Assembly: GCA_019247245.1 (NCBI GenBank)
Contig: JAFAPF010000306.1
Coordinates: forward strand, 1 to 7,696
DNA length: 7,696 nucleotides
DNA from: Rubrobacter sp.
GTDB lineage: Bacteria > Actinomycetota > Rubrobacteria > Rubrobacterales > Rubrobacteraceae
Direction of reading: 5' to 3'
Below, in pieces: positions 4,971 to 7,696 of the stretch. The notes below the pieces were generated by a model. The model saw nothing but the letters and a program-made list of their open reading frames with translations, did not search any database and was not told where the DNA came from. Position 1 is the stretch's first letter, and each line of letters begins with the position of its first letter. Position numbers and translations under genes: made by a program.

Positions 4971-7289
4971 TTAGAGCTCCTTTACCTCGAAGTCTTCGGG
5001 TGGGGCCCCGCAGACGGGGCACTCGTGGGGAGGCTGGATACCTTGCGCCTCCTCGTTGCAGACGGTGCAGACCATTGTAACGGTCATCGGCGGGTGCGGG
5101 ACAGCGCCGTTCTCTGACTCTATCTTCTCGCCTGTGTCGCGGGCAAGCTCGGCAATGGAGATCTTGCCTGTGATCACATCCTCCATCGTGTTGCGTGCCC
5201 CAGTAAGCGAATCCTCGACCAGCGCGAGGTCTATGTGGCTGAGACCTCGCTCGCGGGCCAGCTTCTCGGTCATGTTGCGCGAGATGTTCCGCATGAAACC
5301 CTTCGGCGCCCGCTCCAGGCGTTCGATCGCTTCTTGAGTCCACGTGAACTCCTTGGAGCCACCCTCGGGAACCAAGGTATCTGCCTTCTTGAAGGCACTG
5401 TGGTCTATCGGGCACTTGCTGCCGATCTGCCTCTCGACCTTCTGCTTAACGTGAGAGACGGGGCAACCACCGCTCTTGACCTCCGGGGCCTCCCGCCCGG
5501 TTTCCTCGCGGTACTGCTGCTCGACGTACTCGCGGGTAATCGTGGTATAGCCCTTCTTCAAGGCGCTCTTCTCGACCCGGGCCTTAACCCGGCGCTTCTC
5601 TTGCCACTCAGGCAAAGCGTCGAGTAGAGTCTTGGCCTCATCGGTCCAATGGAGCTGACGACCGTCATAGACCTCTGAGAGGCTCAGGTTGCCCTCGGAG
5701 GCGTCAGCGTGTGTGATCTCCTCGTCCACCGTGTGGAAGTGGGTCGGTCCGGAGCCGCATACCGGGCAGCGGGCGGGCTTGCCCTTCGCCACGTAGCGAC
5801 AGACGTCACACTCGAAGCGATCCCTGCCCTGGGCTGCGAGAAGGATCTCTTCTTGCACCTCCTCCGAGACACCCTCTATATCACCCTGATTCTCGGATTC
5901 GCCGTAGCCACCGCCGCCCGACTCGAAGATCTCCTGCTTCGTTACCTGCTCATTGCCGTTCTTAGGGCCGTTCTCGTGGTCACCCTCGCCGTTCTTGGTA
6001 CGCTCGTCGAAGTCCTTGAAGAGGGAGTCTACCGACTTGTCCTCGCCTATAGCCTCGGCAGCCCGTATCTGGTCGCCGATAGCCCGCATGCTCTCCATCG
6101 CCCCCGGTGGCAGGATGTTCTTGATAACCTCGTCTATGACACCCGCCGTGATGACCGTATAGCCCTTCTCGATTGCGTAGCGCAAGATAGCTCCGGTCGC
6201 CATGCCTACCACGAAGCCCGGCACCCGGTCCATCCGCTCCAGAGCCTCCTTGGTCCACGTCATGTGCTCTTCGGCGGTATAGAGGTCCGGTGCCTGGTAC
6301 TCGTAGTTAGTGATGAGGACGTTCGTTGGTAGGTAGCGCATCATGTTCTCGGTGTTCCCACCAATGTCCATCTCAGCGTCGGAGTGGTAGCCGATGCGAC
6401 CCATCACCACCATTGTCGGGTTCACCTCGTCCACGTACTTCATGCTCTGCTCGAACGGCTTGCCAGCCAGAAGCGTAGTCTTTAGTTCGACGCCCTCGTC
6501 GGCGGCGATCTTCTTGGCCACCTCCAGGTGAGCTGTGTAGATCTTGGCCAGCCCCGAATCGATGATCTCCTCGTGCAGCTTCTCCTGCTCCTTGAAGCGG
6601 AAGACCTTCTGGGCCTTTGTGCTGAGAACACCTGCTATGGAGTGGAACATCGCGTAGTGGAAGTACGGGTCGAAGACCGAGATCGCCTCCACGTACCCGC
6701 CGAACTCCCGCGCCAGCTCTATCGCCCTCTTTAGCCCGCCTAAGGACTTCGCGCTTCCGTCGATGGCCACAACGATGTGCTCGAACGGTGAACGGTCGAG
6801 GTCCTTGACGATCAGGGTGTCAGCCTTCTTGAGGCGACGCACGACCCGCTCGGTGACCGTCCCGAGCACCGTGTCCCTCACGGCCGCCATGCCCATCGCT
6901 CCCATGACGACCAGGTCGTAGTCGCCGGCGTTCACATCCTCGGCGATCACTTTGAAGTTCTTGCCCTCCAGCGAACGGCGGACCAGCTCCACATCGTACT
7001 TTTCGCAGAGGGGTTCGAGGATGTCTATATAGGAGTCGGTAATGATCTCCAGCCCCTTGGTGATGAGCTGGTCGTGGATCTTACGCTGCCGCTTCATCTC
7101 GTCCTCGTCTCGGAACTCCTCGGGCAGCCCGCTCTCCATCTGCCTGAAGCGTACGTCGTGCATCTTCGCCGCATACGCGTGGCACCCCGCGACCCTGCTG
7201 CCAAAGTGCCGTGCGACGTCCACCCCGATGACGCACGCCTGGTTGGAGTAGTCCGAGTTGTCCACCGGGACGTAGACTTCTTTGTACAT
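4971..7289 (-). CDS. Tandem universal stress protein fused to PCP_red-like and rubredoxin-like domains
   Basis: A 772-residue soluble protein without signal peptide or membrane helices. USP domain 1 (about 1-163) has the first-strand Asp10 and ATP motif G130-x2-G133-x9-G143-T. USP domain 2 (164-330) has Asp177 and a variant motif G297-x2-G300-x9-GGN. PCP_red-like segments lie at 343-394 (WTKEALERM and VPGFVVGMATGAILRYAIEK), 546-598 (WTDEAKTLL) and 648-699 (WTQEAIERL). They share a WTxEA opening, a basic helix and a GxxxIx segment. An acidic, Gly-rich, probably disordered linker spans 395-490. Two rubredoxin/rubrerythrin-like metal knuckles follow: Cys494/497/508/511 and, at the extreme C-terminus, Cys741/744/757/760 (CPVCGAPPEDFEV). 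CPVSH (609-613) and CPIDH (626-630) lie between segments 2 and 3. ATG at 7289 has GGAG ten bases upstream. The frame is uninterrupted with uniform composition, so the fusion looks real. USP domains usually bind ATP, and the knuckles should bind Fe or Zn; a stress-responsive redox or sensor role is inference. PCP_red alone does not imply chlorophyll synthesis. Confidence 0.9.
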   Translation of the reverse strand: MYKEVYVPVDNSDYSNQACVIGVDVARHFGSRVAGCHAYAAKMHDVRFRQMESGLPEEFRDEDEMKRQRKIHDQLITKGLEIITDSYIDILEPLCEKYDVELVRRSLEGKNFKVIAEDVNAGDYDLVVMGAMGMAAVRDTVLGTVTERVVRRLKKADTLIVKDLDRSPFEHIVVAIDGSAKSLGGLKRAIELAREFGGYVEAISVFDPYFHYAMFHSIAGVLSTKAQKVFRFKEQEKLHEEIIDSGLAKIYTAHLEVAKKIAADEGVELKTTLLAGKPFEQSMKYVDEVNPTMVVMGRIGYHSDAEMDIGGNTENMMRYLPTNVLITNYEYQAPDLYTAEEHMTWTKEALERMDRVPGFVVGMATGAILRYAIEKGYTVITAGVIDEVIKNILPPGAMESMRAIGDQIRAAEAIGEDKSVDSLFKDFDERTKNGEGDHENGPKNGNEQVTKQEIFESGGGGYGESENQGDIEGVSEEVQEEILLAAQGRDRFECDVCRYVAKGKPARCPVCGSGPTHFHTVDEEITHADASEGNLSLSEVYDGRQLHWTDEAKTLLDALPEWQEKRRVKARVEKSALKKGYTTITREYVEQQYREETGREAPEVKSGGCPVSHVKQKVERQIGSKCPIDHSAFKKADTLVPEGGSKEFTWTQEAIERLERAPKGFMRNISRNMTEKLARERGLSHIDLALVEDSLTGARNTMEDVITGKISIAELARDTGEKIESENGAVPHPPMTVTMVCTVCNEEAQGIQPPHECPVCGAPPEDFEVKEL

Positions 7290-7335
7290 AAACTCTGCTC
7301 TCCTAGCCTTTAGGACGCCGAAGAAACCAGCAATT

Positions 7336-7696
7336 TCACACGGGTTCGCCTACGTAATGTACCTCCAACTCCGATCCTCCGCAAATAAAAGCGTTCACAG
7401 ATAAGCGCATCTGTCCAAGGCTACTCCGATACCCTGTCGAGCTCCTCCCTGTACCGAAGTCCTCTATGGCCAAGGTCACCCCTACCAAGCTTTTGAGCTT
7501 CTCTAACGTGGTGACGGTGTGCGGCTCATCCTCCACGATGACACTTTCGGTAATCTCCAGCAACCCGGTCTCGCGCAGATTTCTCGCGATGGCTTCGACT
7601 AGGACGGGATGTTGGGGATGCCCGGCTGAGAGGTTCGTGTATACTTGAAGGGGTAAACCATTTAGGCGCTCGTTATGCCACCGGCATGCTTGATGG
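7336..7696 (-). pseudogene. Degenerate, truncated EAL-domain gene (5' end outside the window)
   Basis: Minus-strand frame open from the right edge to TGA at 7338-7336, 119 visible residues. It reads HNERLNGLPLQVYTNLSAG, PVLVEAIARNLRETG, LEITESVIVEDEPHTVTTLE and EDFGTG, the middle of an EAL domain, which hydrolyses cyclic-di-GMP when active. The EAL motif itself would lie outside the window. Damage is clear: the stretch between RETGL and LEITES is about six residues short; one residue is inserted in LKSLVGVTLA; the metal-binding DDFGTG is EDFGTG; the catalytic KxDR region reads SVNAF; and after DFGTG the sequence loses similarity and stops, lacking the last third (no AEGVET or C-terminal QGY segment). 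Asn of NLS and Glu of EITES remain. A regulatory, non-catalytic protein is possible, but the truncation favours a dead gene. It ends 46 bases before the USP fusion. Confidence 0.75.

Noticed and set aside
4885..5415. Minus-strand 176-codon frame overlapping the end of the fusion gene
   Set aside because: It is a second frame inside the coding region of the fusion, whose own frame contains the PCP_red-like and rubredoxin-like motifs. Its Arg/Gly/His-rich composition is not protein-like.
5193..6263. Chlorophyll or bacteriochlorophyll biosynthesis
   Set aside because: Only the small PCP_red-like module is present. No nitrogenase-like B, N or L subunit or other pigment gene is visible, and the domain is known outside phototrophs.
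5709..6332. Plus-strand open frame of 207 codons
   Set aside because: Antisense to the USP fusion, with no recognisable motif; a by-product of codon bias on the other strand.
1..7696. CRISPR array, tRNA, rRNA, insertion sequence or phage genes
   Set aside because: No regularly spaced repeats, no cloverleaf or rRNA signature, no transposase or integrase motif and no terminal inverted repeats were found on either strand.

Overview
All convincing genes in this window lie on the minus strand, so transcription runs from high to low coordinates. Base composition is moderately GC-rich. The 2Fe-2S ferredoxin and the stress-protein fusion look most like proteins of Rubrobacter-type Actinomycetota. 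This assignment is recognition from memory and is low to moderate in confidence; no rRNA or other marker gene is present.

Layout in the direction of transcription. (1) 7696-7336: a decayed, truncated EAL-domain (cyclic-di-GMP phosphodiesterase type) gene entering from the right edge. (2) 7289-4971: a 772-residue fusion of two universal stress (USP) domains, three helical segments resembling the PCP_red domain (the small C-terminal domain of the light-independent protochlorophyllide reductase B subunit), two rubredoxin-like CxxC/CPxC knuckles and a pair of CPxxH motifs. (3) 4906-4637: a plant-type [2Fe-2S] ferredoxin 64 bases downstream, probably co-transcribed. (4) 4556-2046: a complete polar amino-acid ABC importer in the order lipoprotein, permease, ATPase, tightly coupled (10-base gap, then a 4-base GTGA overlap). 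(5) About 2040-1583: a mostly unassigned stretch with a hairpin, one 49-codon protein-like frame of unknown origin, and a weak promoter candidate. (6) 1582-536: a membrane protein with five N-terminal helices and a C-terminal sulfite-oxidase-type molybdopterin domain. (7) 477-138: a dead alpha/beta hydrolase gene that keeps its ribosome binding site and start codon but carries Trp-to-stop mutations, frameshifts and a deletion of the catalytic serine region. Bases 1-137 hold nothing I can assign.

The most unusual object is the USP / PCP_red-like / rubredoxin fusion with its adjacent ferredoxin. The cofactor-binding motifs suggest a soluble, ATP-sensing redox or metal-binding protein with the ferredoxin as possible partner. 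That role is inference from domain content and adjacency. The window also shows active gene decay at both ends, next to intact genes with good translation signals.
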